Shown here: positions 1 through 7,668 of the stretch, piece after piece
Layout: each line of letters opens with the position of its first letter
How positions within the stretch are numbered: position 1 is the first letter of the stretch
Origin: Clostridiales bacterium
GTDB lineage: Bacteria; Bacillota; Clostridia; Peptostreptococcales; T1SED10-28
DNA length: 13,833 nt
Reading direction: 5' to 3'
NCBI GenBank assembly: GCA_007134725.1
Contig: SLKF01000158.1
Coordinates: 1-13,833, forward strand
Position numbers and translations under genes: made by a program
Notes under the pieces: generated by a model
What the model was told of the DNA's origin: nothing
The model's input: only the letters and a program-made list of their open reading frames with translations
The model's database searches: none

Positions 1-795
1 AATAATATTAGTGGGATAAAAGTCATTGCGGCTATCTATGCCATAATAAACTTTTTCATAAGTCGTGTTGAGGTTTCTCATGCTCCATAAAAGTGGGTCA
101 TCCCCATTCAACAGAAGAATATCTCCATTTTTAAGACTGCTTGCAATTTCCATTTTAGCTTGTAAAATATTTTCTTTTGATTTCAGATTTTGAATATGAG
201 CCGATCCGATGTTAGTAATTACCGCAATGTTTGGAGGGGCTATTTCTACCAATCGCTGAATCTCCCCCAAATCCGACATCCCCATTTCCAGTACTGCCAT
301 TTCATGGTTTTCTTGAAGATTCAGCAATGTTAACGGGAGCCCCACTTCATTATTAAAATTCCCTTTCGTTTTAAGAATCGAAAAATCTTCTGCTAGAATT
401 TGACTGATCATATCCTTAGTAGTGGTTTTTCCTACACTTCCGGTAATCCCAATAATCTTGGGAAAGACCTGCTTTATTTTATATTTCCCTAGATTTTGCA
501 ATGCTTTCAAAGCATCTTCAACTTCTATTATGTTTACATCAGGATATGTTTTCAAAAGTTCTTCTATATTGGAAAGACTCCAGGATTTTTCTTTTAAGAT
601 TCCTGAAGCTTTTTTTTCAATCGCTTGGGTAATAAACTCGTGACCATCAAAATTCTCTCCGGTCAGTGGTACGTAAAAATCCTTCGGACGAATGGTTCTA
701 CTGTCTATGGAAAGATTTTTTATGAATGTATTTGGATCCCCTTGAATCAATGTACCCTTTGTGGCTTCTGCTATCTCTTTTACTGTTAAGTTCAA
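1..795 (-). CDS. murF: UDP-N-acetylmuramoyl-tripeptide--D-alanyl-D-alanine ligase (MurF), 3' end cut by window
   Basis: MurF is the cytoplasmic ATP-dependent ligase that adds D-Ala-D-Ala to UDP-MurNAc-tripeptide, the last step in making the soluble peptidoglycan precursor. I translated 265 codons from the sequence. They show the N-terminal substrate domain (SIDSRTIRPKDFYVPLTGEN, residues 29-48), the Mur-ligase P-loop GITGSVGKTTTK (116-127), NEVGLPLTLL (about 149-158), EMGMSDLGEI and TNIGSAHI. About 190 C-terminal residues of a typical 450-460-residue MurF lie beyond position 1. The start is TTG at 793-795: GGAGGA (801-806, read on minus) sits 5 bases upstream and no ATG fits as well. The gene follows the spoVD-type gene on the same strand but is separated from it by a terminator and has its own promoter. 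murE, a common neighbour, is absent. Confidence 0.95.
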   Translation of the reverse strand, partial: MNLTVKEIAEATKGTLIQGDPNTFIKNLSIDSRTIRPKDFYVPLTGENFDGHEFITQAIEKKASGILKEKSWSLSNIEELLKTYPDVNIIEVEDALKALQNLGKYKIKQVFPKIIGITGSVGKTTTKDMISQILAEDFSILKTKGNFNNEVGLPLTLLNLQENHEMAVLEMGMSDLGEIQRLVEIAPPNIAVITNIGSAHIQNLKSKENILQAKMEIASSLKNGDILLLNGDDPLLWSMRNLNTTYEKVYYGIDSRNDFYPTNII

Positions 796-869
796 AATAA
801 TCCTCCTTTTACATTTCCTGCAAGTCGAAACTGCAAAATTCAAGTCTTTAGAAATTTACAATCAACTAC

Positions 870-878
870 ATTATAGCA
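870..878 (-). promoter_or_regulatory. Extended -10 promoter for murF
   Basis: Read on the minus strand this is TGCTATAAT, a perfect extended -10 element (TGnTATAAT). The -35 region (around 893-899) is poor, as is usual for extended -10 promoters. The predicted start near 863 gives a leader of about 67 bases before the TTG of murF. It lies downstream of the terminator that ends the upstream operon, which supports independent transcription of murF. This is inferred from sequence only. Confidence 0.6.
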
Positions 879-972
879 GATTTTACCTAGGGTTAGCCAT
901 GGATATTTAGTCTTTATTTCCTTTAGTAAACCCTCCTTGCTTACCCGGTGATTTCATGAAATAAATAAAATA

Positions 973-1011
973 GAAAACTATTCCCCATCACCACCTATGA
1001 GGAATAGTTTC
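973..1011 (-). terminator. Rho-independent terminator of the rsmH-ftsL-spoVD operon
   Basis: A perfect 10-bp stem, AAACTATTCC (975-984) with GGAATAGTTT (1001-1010), begins a few bases after the PBP stop codon. A further G-C pair (973/1011) can close it across a bulged A. On the minus strand it is followed by TATTTTATTTATTT. The 16-base loop can be shortened by a CAT/ATG pairing (986-988 with 997-999). Confidence 0.75.
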
Positions 1012-1013
1012 TT

Positions 1014-3212
1014 TTACTGAAATTCCACAATTACAATCGTTTCTTTCTCAACCACCGTGCCCGGAGTGGGGTCATGATTTACAACGCGGCCTTCGCCTTG
1101 TACTTTAAGTTGTAGTCCCATGGCATTCAGTATCCTTTTTACTTCCTGTACACTCATCCCTTCAAGATCCGGCATGGTGAGTTCCGCATCTTGATCTCTG
1201 CTTTCAATATAGATACTAATTGTAGAGTTTATTTCTACTTTTTCTCCCGGTTTCGGACCAGTTTCTATAACGATTGCATCTTCCTCAACAAAAAGTTCAT
1301 TGACCACTAAATATTCCAGTTCATTCTCCGCCAATATACTCTTTGCTTCTTTCAAGGTTTTAGTAAGGATATTAGGTACTTCAATTTTATCCTCTTCATC
1401 AATTTTTTCCAATTCTTCCTCCGTATATCTGGGTTCAATACCTAGGTATCGAAAAGTTTCTGCAAAAATTTCTCCCGCAATAGGGGCTGCCGTAGTATTC
1501 CCATACAGAGTTCCTCCCCTAGGTTCATCCACAATGGTAATTACTGCAATCTCCGGATCATCCATCGGTGCTGCTCCAACAAACGAACCGATAACCACCC
1601 CCGCAGGATAATGACCATCTACCAGCTTTTGCGCTGTACCTGTCTTCCCTCCCACAGCATATCCGGGAACATAGGCTCGGCTATTGCCAAGGCGCATGGC
1701 CTCTTCGGATATTTGACGGATTTTTTTGGAAGTGTCTGCAGAAATAACTTGGCGAACCTTACGAGGTTCCATCTGTTCTACGATATTGCCCTCCTCATCC
1801 AAAAGTTCTTTAACGATTTGAGGTTCCATTAAGACTCCATCATTCACCGCTGCTGCATAAGCGGTTAAAATTTGTAATGGTGTTGTATTAAAGGATTGAC
1901 CAAAGGACATCGTAGCCAAATCCCGAGTGAAAACTTCCGGTCCTTTGGGTTGTACCTGGTTTAAACTAGGAATAATAGATCCTGTCTCACCAGGCAAATC
2001 AATTCCTGTTAAATCAAAAAAACCAAAACCTTCGATATACTCATAAAAAGCTTCTCCCCCCAAGTCCCGTAAAATTTCGACATAAACAGGATTATCAGAA
2101 TTTCTATACGCTTCGGCGAAAGTTTGATGGCCAAAAGGATCATAATACCTCCAGCTACGAATAGGAGGGCCGCCCACATTGATATATCCGTCAGAATAAT
2201 ACTCCGAATCTAAATTTGCGGTGCCTTCTTCCAAGGCAGCTGCTGCAGTAACAACTTTAAAAGTAGACCCCGGTTCATAGGTGTCATTAATGATCGGATT
2301 GCGCCACATACTAAACCAATAATCCAACTGTTCCTCAGACGCCATGGTGGCGAGGGATTCTTCTTCCTTCTCATTCCAAGGTTCCCGGGGGTTGTTGGGA
2401 TCATAGTCCGGTTTTGCAGCCATAGCTAGAATTTCTCCGGTTTTTACATTCATCACCACGGCCATAGCTCGATTGGGATTGTGCAGTTCCATAGCATTAT
2501 CTAGAGCTTTTTCTGTAATGTGTTGGATAACCTCGTCAATGGTCAATACAATTCCTAGACCTTCCTCAGAGGGATGATATATTTCCGTAGATGAGGAGAG
2601 TTGTCTTCCGTCACGATCCACGGTTTTTATCCATCTCCCGGGGATCCCACTTAGATGTTTATCATATCTCAGCTCAATTCCAGCAACGCCATCATTGTCT
2701 GCATTGGTATGACCCAGTACATAGGATGCAAAATTGCCGTAAGGATAATGCCGCTTATGATCATCGGTTATCCATATTCCTCGAAGTTTTTTTTCTTGTA
2801 TTTCTTTTCCAACAGACCGTTCGACCCAGCGTTTTAAGGTGATTACCCGGGCGGTTTCATTATTAAATCGATCCAGCAGCTCCCCTTCGTCAATTTCCAA
2901 AAGGGTTGCCAGGAATGTAGCGGTTTCTTCTTTGTTTCTGATTTCTCCCGGGCTGGCATATACTGCATGGGTGCTTGCACTTAACACAAGCTCTTTCCCA
3001 TTGCGATCATAAATAGTTCCTCTACCGGGGGTGAGGGTAATATCACTGGTTTGCTGCTGTTTAGCCATCTGCTGGAACTCTTCTCCCCGAATTACTTGAA
3101 GCCATCCTAAGCGAAGAACAAGAGCAAACATGCAGACCGTCAGGGTTAAAAACATAATGATTAATCGAGTTCTGGTAGATTTTGTAAGCTTTTGATGTCG
3201 ATCTTTCTTCAT
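1014..3212 (-). CDS. spoVD: Class B penicillin-binding protein, SpoVD/PBP2B type, with two PASTA domains
   Basis: This is a membrane-anchored D,D-transpeptidase that crosslinks peptidoglycan, either at the division septum (FtsI/PBP2B role) or in spore cortex (SpoVD role). The protein has 732 residues. A single transmembrane anchor lies at about 17-38, followed by the PBP dimerisation domain (about 60-215) and a transpeptidase domain with all three catalytic motifs: S316-T-F-K319, S372-D-N374 and K523-T-G-T526. Two C-terminal PASTA domains lie at about 609-671 and 676-731. ATG at 3210-3212 is chosen because AAGGAGG lies 6 bases upstream; an in-frame start at 3263 would overlap ftsL and lacks such a site. 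It lies 20 bases after ftsL. Only one class B PBP gene is present here, whereas Bacillus subtilis has pbpB and spoVD in tandem. Two PASTA domains resemble PBP2B more than B. subtilis SpoVD, so the symbol is provisional (ftsI or pbpB are alternatives). Confidence 0.92.
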   Translation of the reverse strand: MKKDRHQKLTKSTRTRLIIMFLTLTVCMFALVLRLGWLQVIRGEEFQQMAKQQQTSDITLTPGRGTIYDRNGKELVLSASTHAVYASPGEIRNKEETATFLATLLEIDEGELLDRFNNETARVITLKRWVERSVGKEIQEKKLRGIWITDDHKRHYPYGNFASYVLGHTNADNDGVAGIELRYDKHLSGIPGRWIKTVDRDGRQLSSSTEIYHPSEEGLGIVLTIDEVIQHITEKALDNAMELHNPNRAMAVVMNVKTGEILAMAAKPDYDPNNPREPWNEKEEESLATMASEEQLDYWFSMWRNPIINDTYEPGSTFKVVTAAAALEEGTANLDSEYYSDGYINVGGPPIRSWRYYDPFGHQTFAEAYRNSDNPVYVEILRDLGGEAFYEYIEGFGFFDLTGIDLPGETGSIIPSLNQVQPKGPEVFTRDLATMSFGQSFNTTPLQILTAYAAAVNDGVLMEPQIVKELLDEEGNIVEQMEPRKVRQVISADTSKKIRQISEEAMRLGNSRAYVPGYAVGGKTGTAQKLVDGHYPAGVVIGSFVGAAPMDDPEIAVITIVDEPRGGTLYGNTTAAPIAGEIFAETFRYLGIEPRYTEEELEKIDEEDKIEVPNILTKTLKEAKSILAENELEYLVVNELFVEEDAIVIETGPKPGEKVEINSTISIYIESRDQDAELTMPDLEGMSVQEVKRILNAMGLQLKVQGEGRVVNHDPTPGTVVEKETIVIVEFQ

Positions 3213-3232
3213 GACGAACCTCCTTAATACTA

Positions 3233-3769
3233 TTAAAACAAGGCCTCTACCCTGGAGAACCATTGACGTAAATTCTCATTAGCTTTTTCCAAGAATCCTT
3301 GATTTGGAATTTCCCGGTTGTCTAACCTCTCTAAATGATTCGCAATTCGATTAACTTCATCAGAATCCACTTGTATATAATTAATTTCCCTAGTATCTGG
3401 ATATATCATTTCTAATCTTTCAGTGGCTTCGAACTCCACACGATTAGATCGAGCCAAACTTTCAACTTCTATCCGTAGGGTCCGCTCATCGTTTTTCAAA
3501 TCCATAATGGTGGCATTCAGTTGATGAATGTCATGTCGGGCTTCAGTAATCATTACATAGCGAAGCAATAATCCTAAGGAGATTACTGAGATCATCAAAA
3601 TCATTGCGCAAAAAAACAATTTTTCCTGGCGATATTTCTTTTGCATTTCTTTATTCTGTTGTTGAAGTTTTTTACGTTTCTTATTTTTCTGAAGTTTTCT
3701 TTTATCGGATTTCAGGGGTTTACTGTTTACCTCTTCCGGATAATAAATTACTTCTCGTGCAACCTCCAT
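3233..3769 (-). CDS. ftsL: FtsL-like cell division protein
   Basis: This is a bitopic membrane protein of the divisome, expected to bind DivIC/FtsB and to help activate the septal PBP and FtsW. It has 178 residues: a very basic N-terminal cytoplasmic tail (many K and R, about 18-50), one transmembrane helix (about 51-73), a heptad-like coiled coil (about 75-108) and an extracellular tail. Sequence conservation in this family is low. The call rests on topology, size and the fixed position between rsmH and the class B PBP. The start needs care: GTG at 3776-3778 opens the frame, but it forms part of GAGGTGA, an excellent ribosome site 6 bases before ATG at 3767-3769, so the ATG is chosen. The C-terminal tail is longer than that of B. 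subtilis FtsL (about 117 residues in all). Its function is unknown. Confidence 0.85.
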   Translation of the reverse strand: MEVAREVIYYPEEVNSKPLKSDKRKLQKNKKRKKLQQQNKEMQKKYRQEKLFFCAMILMISVISLGLLLRYVMITEARHDIHQLNATIMDLKNDERTLRIEVESLARSNRVEFEATERLEMIYPDTREINYIQVDSDEVNRIANHLERLDNREIPNQGFLEKANENLRQWFSRVEALF

Positions 3770-3786
3770 GTCATTCACCTCACTTT

Positions 3787-4722
3787 TTATCGTTTTTCCA
3801 TAATTCTCAGCTTCGCACTTCTAGATCTTGGATTATGCTCTAACTCTTCCTCGTTGGCAATAATCGGCTTCCGAGTGATGATTTTAATTTCTGAGCGTTT
3901 ATCACAGGTACAAATAGGAAATTCTTTTGGACATATGCAGGATTTTGCCAGTTCTTTGTAGGTATTTTTCACAATTCGATCCTCCAAAGAATGAAAAGTA
4001 ATAATTGCCAACCTTCCTTTGGTTTTTAAGTAGGGTAGTACAGATTTGATGGTGTTCTCGATAATTCCCAACTCGTTATTAACTTCAATTCTTATTGCTT
4101 GAAAAGTTCGTTTTGCCGGATGTGGCCCACTGTCCCGAGCTTTTTTTGGAATGGCATGTTTTATAATCCTTACTAATTCTTCACTCCGAGTAATTTCTTG
4201 ATTTTTCCGCTCTTCTACAATAAAATTCGCAATTCTTTTTGCCCAGTTCTCCTCACCGTATTGCTTTATAATTCGATGAAGTTCTTCTTCACTATACTGA
4301 TTTACTACAATTTTCGCAGTAAGTTCAGCACTGGTATCCATTCGCATATCCAATTCTGTATCTTGCATATAAGAAAATCCTCGTTCTATCGTATCCAATT
4401 GATGAGAGGATACCCCTAGATCCAATAGCATTCCGTCTATTTCATGTACTTCCAAATCTTCCAAAACCTCATGAATGTTTTTAAAGTTATTATGTACCAA
4501 TTGTACATGTTTTTCGTAGGGTTGTAGTTTGATCTTTGCATTTTCCAAAGCCTGTTGATCCTGGTCGATACCAATGAGCATGCCTTTTCCTGTTAACTGC
4601 TTTACGATTTCTATGCTATGACCAGCTCCTCCTAAGGTACCGTCCACGTAAGTTCCATTTTCATTTATTTGAAGTCCTTCAATGCATTCCTTTAACAATA
4701 CGGATTCATGTTTATAGTTCAT
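3787..4722 (-). CDS. rsmH: 16S rRNA (cytosine(1402)-N(4))-methyltransferase RsmH (MraW)
   Basis: RsmH methylates N4 of C1402 in the ribosomal P-site region of 16S rRNA, using S-adenosylmethionine. The 311-residue length is normal. Visible signatures are the N-terminal HESVLL, SAM motif [10 protein letters not shown] (28-36), the acidic GID (51-53), [10 protein letters not shown] (101-110), the family motif [12 protein letters not shown] (207-218), [12 protein letters not shown] (241-252), the CICP...CTC cysteine cluster (262-273) and the basic C-terminal [16 protein letters not shown] lies 6 bases before the ATG. It is the first gene of an operon with ftsL and the PBP gene. mraZ, which usually precedes it, is not present: lgt lies directly upstream behind a terminator. 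Confidence 0.97.
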   Translation of the reverse strand: MNYKHESVLLKECIEGLQINENGTYVDGTLGGAGHSIEIVKQLTGKGMLIGIDQDQQALENAKIKLQPYEKHVQLVHNNFKNIHEVLEDLEVHEIDGMLLDLGVSSHQLDTIERGFSYMQDTELDMRMDTSAELTAKIVVNQYSEEELHRIIKQYGEENWAKRIANFIVEERKNQEITRSEELVRIIKHAIPKKARDSGPHPAKRTFQAIRIEVNNELGIIENTIKSVLPYLKTKGRLAIITFHSLEDRIVKNTYKELAKSCICPKEFPICTCDKRSEIKIITRKPIIANEEELEHNPRSRSAKLRIMEKR

Positions 4723-4761
4723 AGTGATCTCCTTTTCTAATCTTATGTCGAATTTTCATTT

Positions 4762-4790
4762 CTTATACTTATGTATTCGCTGTTTTCCAA
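4762..4790 (-). promoter_or_regulatory. Promoter of the rsmH-ftsL-spoVD operon
   Basis: On the minus strand, TTGGAA (4785-4790), a 17-base spacer and TATAAG (4762-4767) form a good sigma-A-type promoter. The predicted start near 4755 gives a leader of about 33 bases before rsmH. It lies just downstream of the lgt terminator, so the division operon does not depend on lgt transcription. Confidence 0.6.
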
Positions 4791-4823
4791 TGAAAATCCT
4801 TCTTTTTTACAAAAAAAAATGAA

Positions 4824-4854
4824 AAAAATTAAAAAAACTGCCATTTTTGGCAGT
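4824..4854 (-). terminator. Rho-independent terminator after lgt
   Basis: Stem ACTGCC (4837-4842) with GGCAGT (4849-4854) and a 6-base loop. On the minus strand it is followed by a very long T-rich run (4836 down to about 4811). It starts 3 bases after the lgt stop codon. It is directional: the T tract is on the minus strand only. Confidence 0.88.
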
Positions 4855-4857
4855 CTT

Positions 4858-5595
4858 TTATGATTTTTGTGTTTCTTTCTTCACCAAAACCTGTCGAATC
4901 CCAATAGCTGCCAGAATTAAGGCCACGCTGATAAGCTGGGCAACCCGAAACTGCCCCAGCATTAAGCTGTCGGTTCGAAGTCCTTCAATAAATATTCGTC
5001 CCACAGAGTATAAGGCAAAATACAACAAAAACACTTCTCCCGTAACCTTCTTTTTCTTTGAATACACCAGCAAAAATATAAATACACCGATATTCCAAAG
5101 AGACTCATATAAAAAGGTGGGATGGACCATTTGTCCATTTACTTCAATCGCCCAAGGTAAATCTGTCGGTCCCCCATGGGCCTCCTGATTTACAAAGTTT
5201 CCCCAACGACCGATGGCCTGTCCTAGGATAATACTGGGTGCCACAATATCCGCCAGCTTCCAAAAGTTTATTTTTTTATATTTCGTAAAAAGATACCCTC
5301 CCAAAACACCTCCGATCAGTCCCCCGTGGATGGCTAACCCTCCGGAACGAAAGGCAAATACGTCCATAAGACTATGAATTTCCGGGTTGTAAGTGAAAAT
5401 AAAGTAGTAGACCCTTGCCCCTATTATGGCAAGAGGAATAACAATAATAGACATATCCACTATGGTATCAGAGTGCAGTCCTGCCCGTTTAGCTCGAATG
5501 CTTGCCACTACAACACCAAGAATCATCCCCATAGAAATAATAATCCCATACCAGGCTACATCTACTCCAAAAATTGTAAAAGCTATTCGACTCAT
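4858..5595 (-). CDS. lgt: Phosphatidylglycerol--prolipoprotein diacylglyceryl transferase
   Basis: Lgt is a polytopic membrane enzyme that transfers diacylglycerol from phosphatidylglycerol to the lipobox cysteine of prolipoproteins, the first step of lipoprotein maturation. The 245-residue protein has about seven hydrophobic segments. It carries the family signatures HGGLIGG (H90), GRWGNFVNQE (129-138, with R130 matching the essential arginine of the Lgt signature), HPTFLYES (158-165) and YSVGR (196-200), which corresponds to the Tyr/Arg pair known from E. coli Lgt. ATG is preceded by AAAGGAG with 8 bases spacing. It is a single-gene transcription unit between its own promoter and terminator, divergent from ychF. 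The C-terminal end is lysine-rich, as expected for a cytoplasmic tail. Confidence 0.97.
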   Translation of the reverse strand: MSRIAFTIFGVDVAWYGIIISMGMILGVVVASIRAKRAGLHSDTIVDMSIIVIPLAIIGARVYYFIFTYNPEIHSLMDVFAFRSGGLAIHGGLIGGVLGGYLFTKYKKINFWKLADIVAPSIILGQAIGRWGNFVNQEAHGGPTDLPWAIEVNGQMVHPTFLYESLWNIGVFIFLLVYSKKKKVTGEVFLLYFALYSVGRIFIEGLRTDSLMLGQFRVAQLISVALILAAIGIRQVLVKKETQKS

Positions 5596-5634
5596 TATAT
5601 CAACTCCTTTAATCCAATTCCATTCATAAACTTC

Positions 5635-5663
5635 ATTATAGGCAAGACCTTAGGAAAAGTCAA
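5635..5663 (-). promoter_or_regulatory. Near-consensus promoter of lgt
   Basis: On the minus strand, TTGACT (5658-5663), a 17-base spacer and TATAAT (5635-5640): 5/6 and 6/6 matches to the sigma-A consensus. The predicted leader is about 33 bases. This is one of the strongest-looking promoters in the window. Confidence 0.8.
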
Positions 5664-5680
5664 TTGTTTTGAAGTTTCAG

Positions 5681-5709
5681 TTGAAGGATTATCTGTTATA
5701 AGGTATAAT
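5681..5709 (+). promoter_or_regulatory. Promoter of ychF
   Basis: TTGAAG (5681-5686), a 17-base spacer and TATAAT (5704-5709) on the plus strand. The predicted start near 5716 gives a leader of about 88 bases. The -35 box lies 17 bases from the -35 box of the divergent lgt promoter, so the two polymerase sites face away from each other across a very short gap. Confidence 0.72.
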
Positions 5710-5804
5710 CTTATAGGTTTAGATTTTAAACAATCAATAAGATTCATATTTCAGATAAATCCTAAGGATCTTAAATAATTTCATTGAAACGAGAGGAAGA
5801 TTTT

Positions 5805-6899
5805 ATGAAGCTAGGAATAGTTGGATTGCCCAACGTAGGAAAAAGCACATTATTTAATGCAGTAACAAAAGCCGGAGCCCAAGCGGCAAACTACCCTTTT
5901 TGCACCATCGACCCAAATATTGGTGTGGTTTCCGTACCGGACACCCGCTTACAGGTGCTCGAAGAAATGTATCATTCAAAATCTGTAGTTCCTACGGCTA
6001 TAAATTTTTATGATATTGCCGGTCTTGTAAAAGGAGCTAGTAAAGGGGAAGGTTTAGGGAATAAGTTTTTATCTCATATACGGGAAGTTTCAGCAATACT
6101 GCATGTGGTTCGATGCTTTGAAGACTCCGATGTGACCCATGTAGATGGAAGCGTTGATCCCGAAAGAGATGTAGAAACCATCGGTTTAGAACTTATTTTT
6201 TCCGATATTGAAACCATCGAAAAGAAAATGGAACGCTCCAGAAAACAAGCTAAAACCGATAAATCCTTACAAGAAGATATCAAAGTTCTTGAGGCGGTGA
6301 AAGAAGACCTCGAAAACGGTAAGTCTGTTCGAGAAATGGAATTAACTGAAAAAGAGGAAGCGGTGATTCGCGAGTTAAATCTATTATCGTCAAAACCCGT
6401 AATCTACGTAGCCAATGTATCCGAGGAATATATATCCGATGATACCCTAAGCAATGACTACCTCGAAGCCTTACAGAGAATCGCGGATGCCGAGGATTCC
6501 GCGATGATTAAAGTCTGTGCAAAAATTGAAGAGGAAATTTCTGAATTGGAAGAAGAAGAGAAGGCCATGTTCTTAGAAGATTTGGGACTGAGTACGTCGG
6601 GTCTTGATAAACTTATTCAAACTTCTTATAATCTATTAGGGCTTATTACGTACTTAACTGCCGGTCCTCAAGAGGTCCGAGCTTGGACGATAAAAAAAGG
6701 GACCAAAGCTCCCCAAGCCGCCGGAAAAATCCATACGGATTTCGAACGGGGTTTTATTCGGGCAGAAGTCACCGCCTTTAACGATCTAATTGCCTCAGGA
6801 AGCCCTGTGGCTGCAAAAGAAAAAGGGTTGGTTCGTCTGGAGGGTAAAGATTACGTAGTAAAAGATGGAGATGTTATTTTATTTCGATTCAACGTATAA
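5805..6899 (+). CDS. ychF: Redox-/ribosome-associated ATPase-GTPase YchF (OLA1 family)
   Basis: YchF is a universally conserved Obg-superfamily P-loop NTPase that binds ribosomes and, unusually, prefers ATP. Its cellular role is still debated (stress response, translation control). The 364-residue length is typical. Motifs: G1 GLPNVGKST (7-15), G3 DIAGLVKGAS (70-79), NVSE (204-207) in place of the NKxD specificity motif of ordinary GTPases, a central coiled-coil region (about 130-190 and 240-255) and a C-terminal TGS domain (about 280-363) ending FRFNV. ATG at 5805 is chosen because GAGAGGAAG lies 5 bases upstream. An in-frame TTG at 5784 would add 7 residues and precede the ribosome site. 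It is monocistronic and ends at a terminator. Confidence 0.97.
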   Translation: MKLGIVGLPNVGKSTLFNAVTKAGAQAANYPFCTIDPNIGVVSVPDTRLQVLEEMYHSKSVVPTAINFYDIAGLVKGASKGEGLGNKFLSHIREVSAILHVVRCFEDSDVTHVDGSVDPERDVETIGLELIFSDIETIEKKMERSRKQAKTDKSLQEDIKVLEAVKEDLENGKSVREMELTEKEEAVIRELNLLSSKPVIYVANVSEEYISDDTLSNDYLEALQRIADAEDSAMIKVCAKIEEEISELEEEEKAMFLEDLGLSTSGLDKLIQTSYNLLGLITYLTAGPQEVRAWTIKKGTKAPQAAGKIHTDFERGFIRAEVTAFNDLIASGSPVAAKEKGLVRLEGKDYVVKDGDVILFRFNV

Positions 6900-6908
6900 A
6901 AACTTAGC

Positions 6909-6946
6909 AAAAAGGATGACCCTCTTAACCGAGAGTCATCCTTTTT
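6909..6946. terminator. Bidirectional terminator between ychF and deoC
   Basis: A 16-position inverted repeat (6909-6924 with 6931-6946) has a single C-A mismatch and the loop TTAACC. It is flanked by A runs on the left and T runs on the right, so it can end transcription on both strands. It begins 10 bases after the ychF stop, and the convergent deoC ends at 6984. Confidence 0.88.
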
Positions 6947-6983
6947 GTTTTGTTTCTATTCTTGTTCTTATTCGTATTTTAAT

Positions 6984-7655
6984 TTATTTTCTTTTCTGTT
7001 CAGTTTCAAATTCGGTTACAATATTTACAGAAGCACTAGCACCAATTCGTGTAGCTCCCGCTGCAATTACTTCCTTCGCCTTTGCCAAATCCCGAATGCC
7101 TCCCGAAGCTTTCACTTCAATATCCGGACCAACGGTTTTTTTCATCAGTGCTACATCCTCTTTTGTGGCTCCGGCGGTACTAAAACCGGTGGAGGTCTTT
7201 ACAAAGTGCGCTCCGGCTTCCTTCGCCAATTCACACACTTTGATTTTTTCATCATCAGTTAGTAATGCAGTCTCAATAATTACTTTCACAATGGCTTTTT
7301 CTTTTGCAACATCGACAATAGCTTTGATGTCTTTTAAAACATATTTATAACGGCCATCTTTAAGGGCTCCGATATTTATTACCATATCAATTTCATCAGC
7401 GCCCTTCATAATCGCATCTTCCGTCTCAAAAACTTTTGATTCCGTAGTGGAAGCTCCTAAAGGAAAACCTACCACCGCGGCAACTTTTACTTCCGTATCT
7501 TTTAATAGTTCTTTTGCTGTTTCAATATAAGTTCCATTTACACAAACCGCATAAAAATTGTATTCCATAGCTTCTTTCGCCAGTTTTTCAATGTCTGCTA
7601 AACGGGTATCCGCTTTTAAAGCGGTGTGATCCATATATTTTTCGATGGATTTCAT
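6984..7655 (-). CDS. deoC: Deoxyribose-phosphate aldolase
   Basis: DeoC is a class I (Schiff-base) aldolase that cleaves 2-deoxyribose-5-phosphate to acetaldehyde and glyceraldehyde-3-phosphate in deoxynucleoside catabolism. It has 223 residues, the usual length of the short bacterial form. Active-site residues can be placed from the family: D90 in DEIDMVIN, Schiff-base K153 in FVKTSTGF and the proton-relay K182 in VKASGGIR. The N-terminal DHTALK signature is present (9-14). AAGGAGGAG lies just before the ATG. It is the last gene of the hbd-hpt-pduL-deoC operon, 13 bases after pduL. Its acetaldehyde product could be oxidised to acetyl-CoA, the substrate of the neighbouring PduL, but no aldehyde dehydrogenase is encoded in this window. 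Confidence 0.97.
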   Translation of the reverse strand: MKSIEKYMDHTALKADTRLADIEKLAKEAMEYNFYAVCVNGTYIETAKELLKDTEVKVAAVVGFPLGASTTESKVFETEDAIMKGADEIDMVINIGALKDGRYKYVLKDIKAIVDVAKEKAIVKVIIETALLTDDEKIKVCELAKEAGAHFVKTSTGFSTAGATKEDVALMKKTVGPDIEVKASGGIRDLAKAKEVIAAGATRIGASASVNIVTEFETEQKRK

Positions 7656-7668
7656 ATTTACTCCTCCT

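Noticed and set aside
1300..1832. Plus-strand open frames opposite the PBP gene
   Set aside because: They lie antisense to strongly conserved transpeptidase and PASTA coding sequence, have no family likeness or good ribosome sites, and are shadows.
3213..3263. Longer N terminus for the PBP, starting at 3263
   Set aside because: It would overlap the end of ftsL and lacks a ribosome site. The ATG at 3210-3212 has AAGGAGG at ideal spacing, and the resulting N terminus is the usual short basic tail before the membrane anchor.
3904..3937. Cysteine cluster CICP...CTC in RsmH as an unusual metal site
   Set aside because: This cluster is a regular feature of many RsmH proteins, so it is not novel.
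3604..3961. Hydrophobic plus-strand frames across ftsL and rsmH
   Set aside because: Their Phe/Leu-rich appearance is the complement of Lys/Glu-rich coding sequence on minus; no ribosome site or homology.
4800..4837. Very long A-rich tract on plus as a special element
   Set aside because: It is simply the T tract of the lgt terminator read from the other strand.
5374..5778. Plus-strand frame of 134 codons across the start of lgt
   Set aside because: It runs antisense to lgt and through both promoters; Asn/Tyr-rich translation with no recognisable domain.
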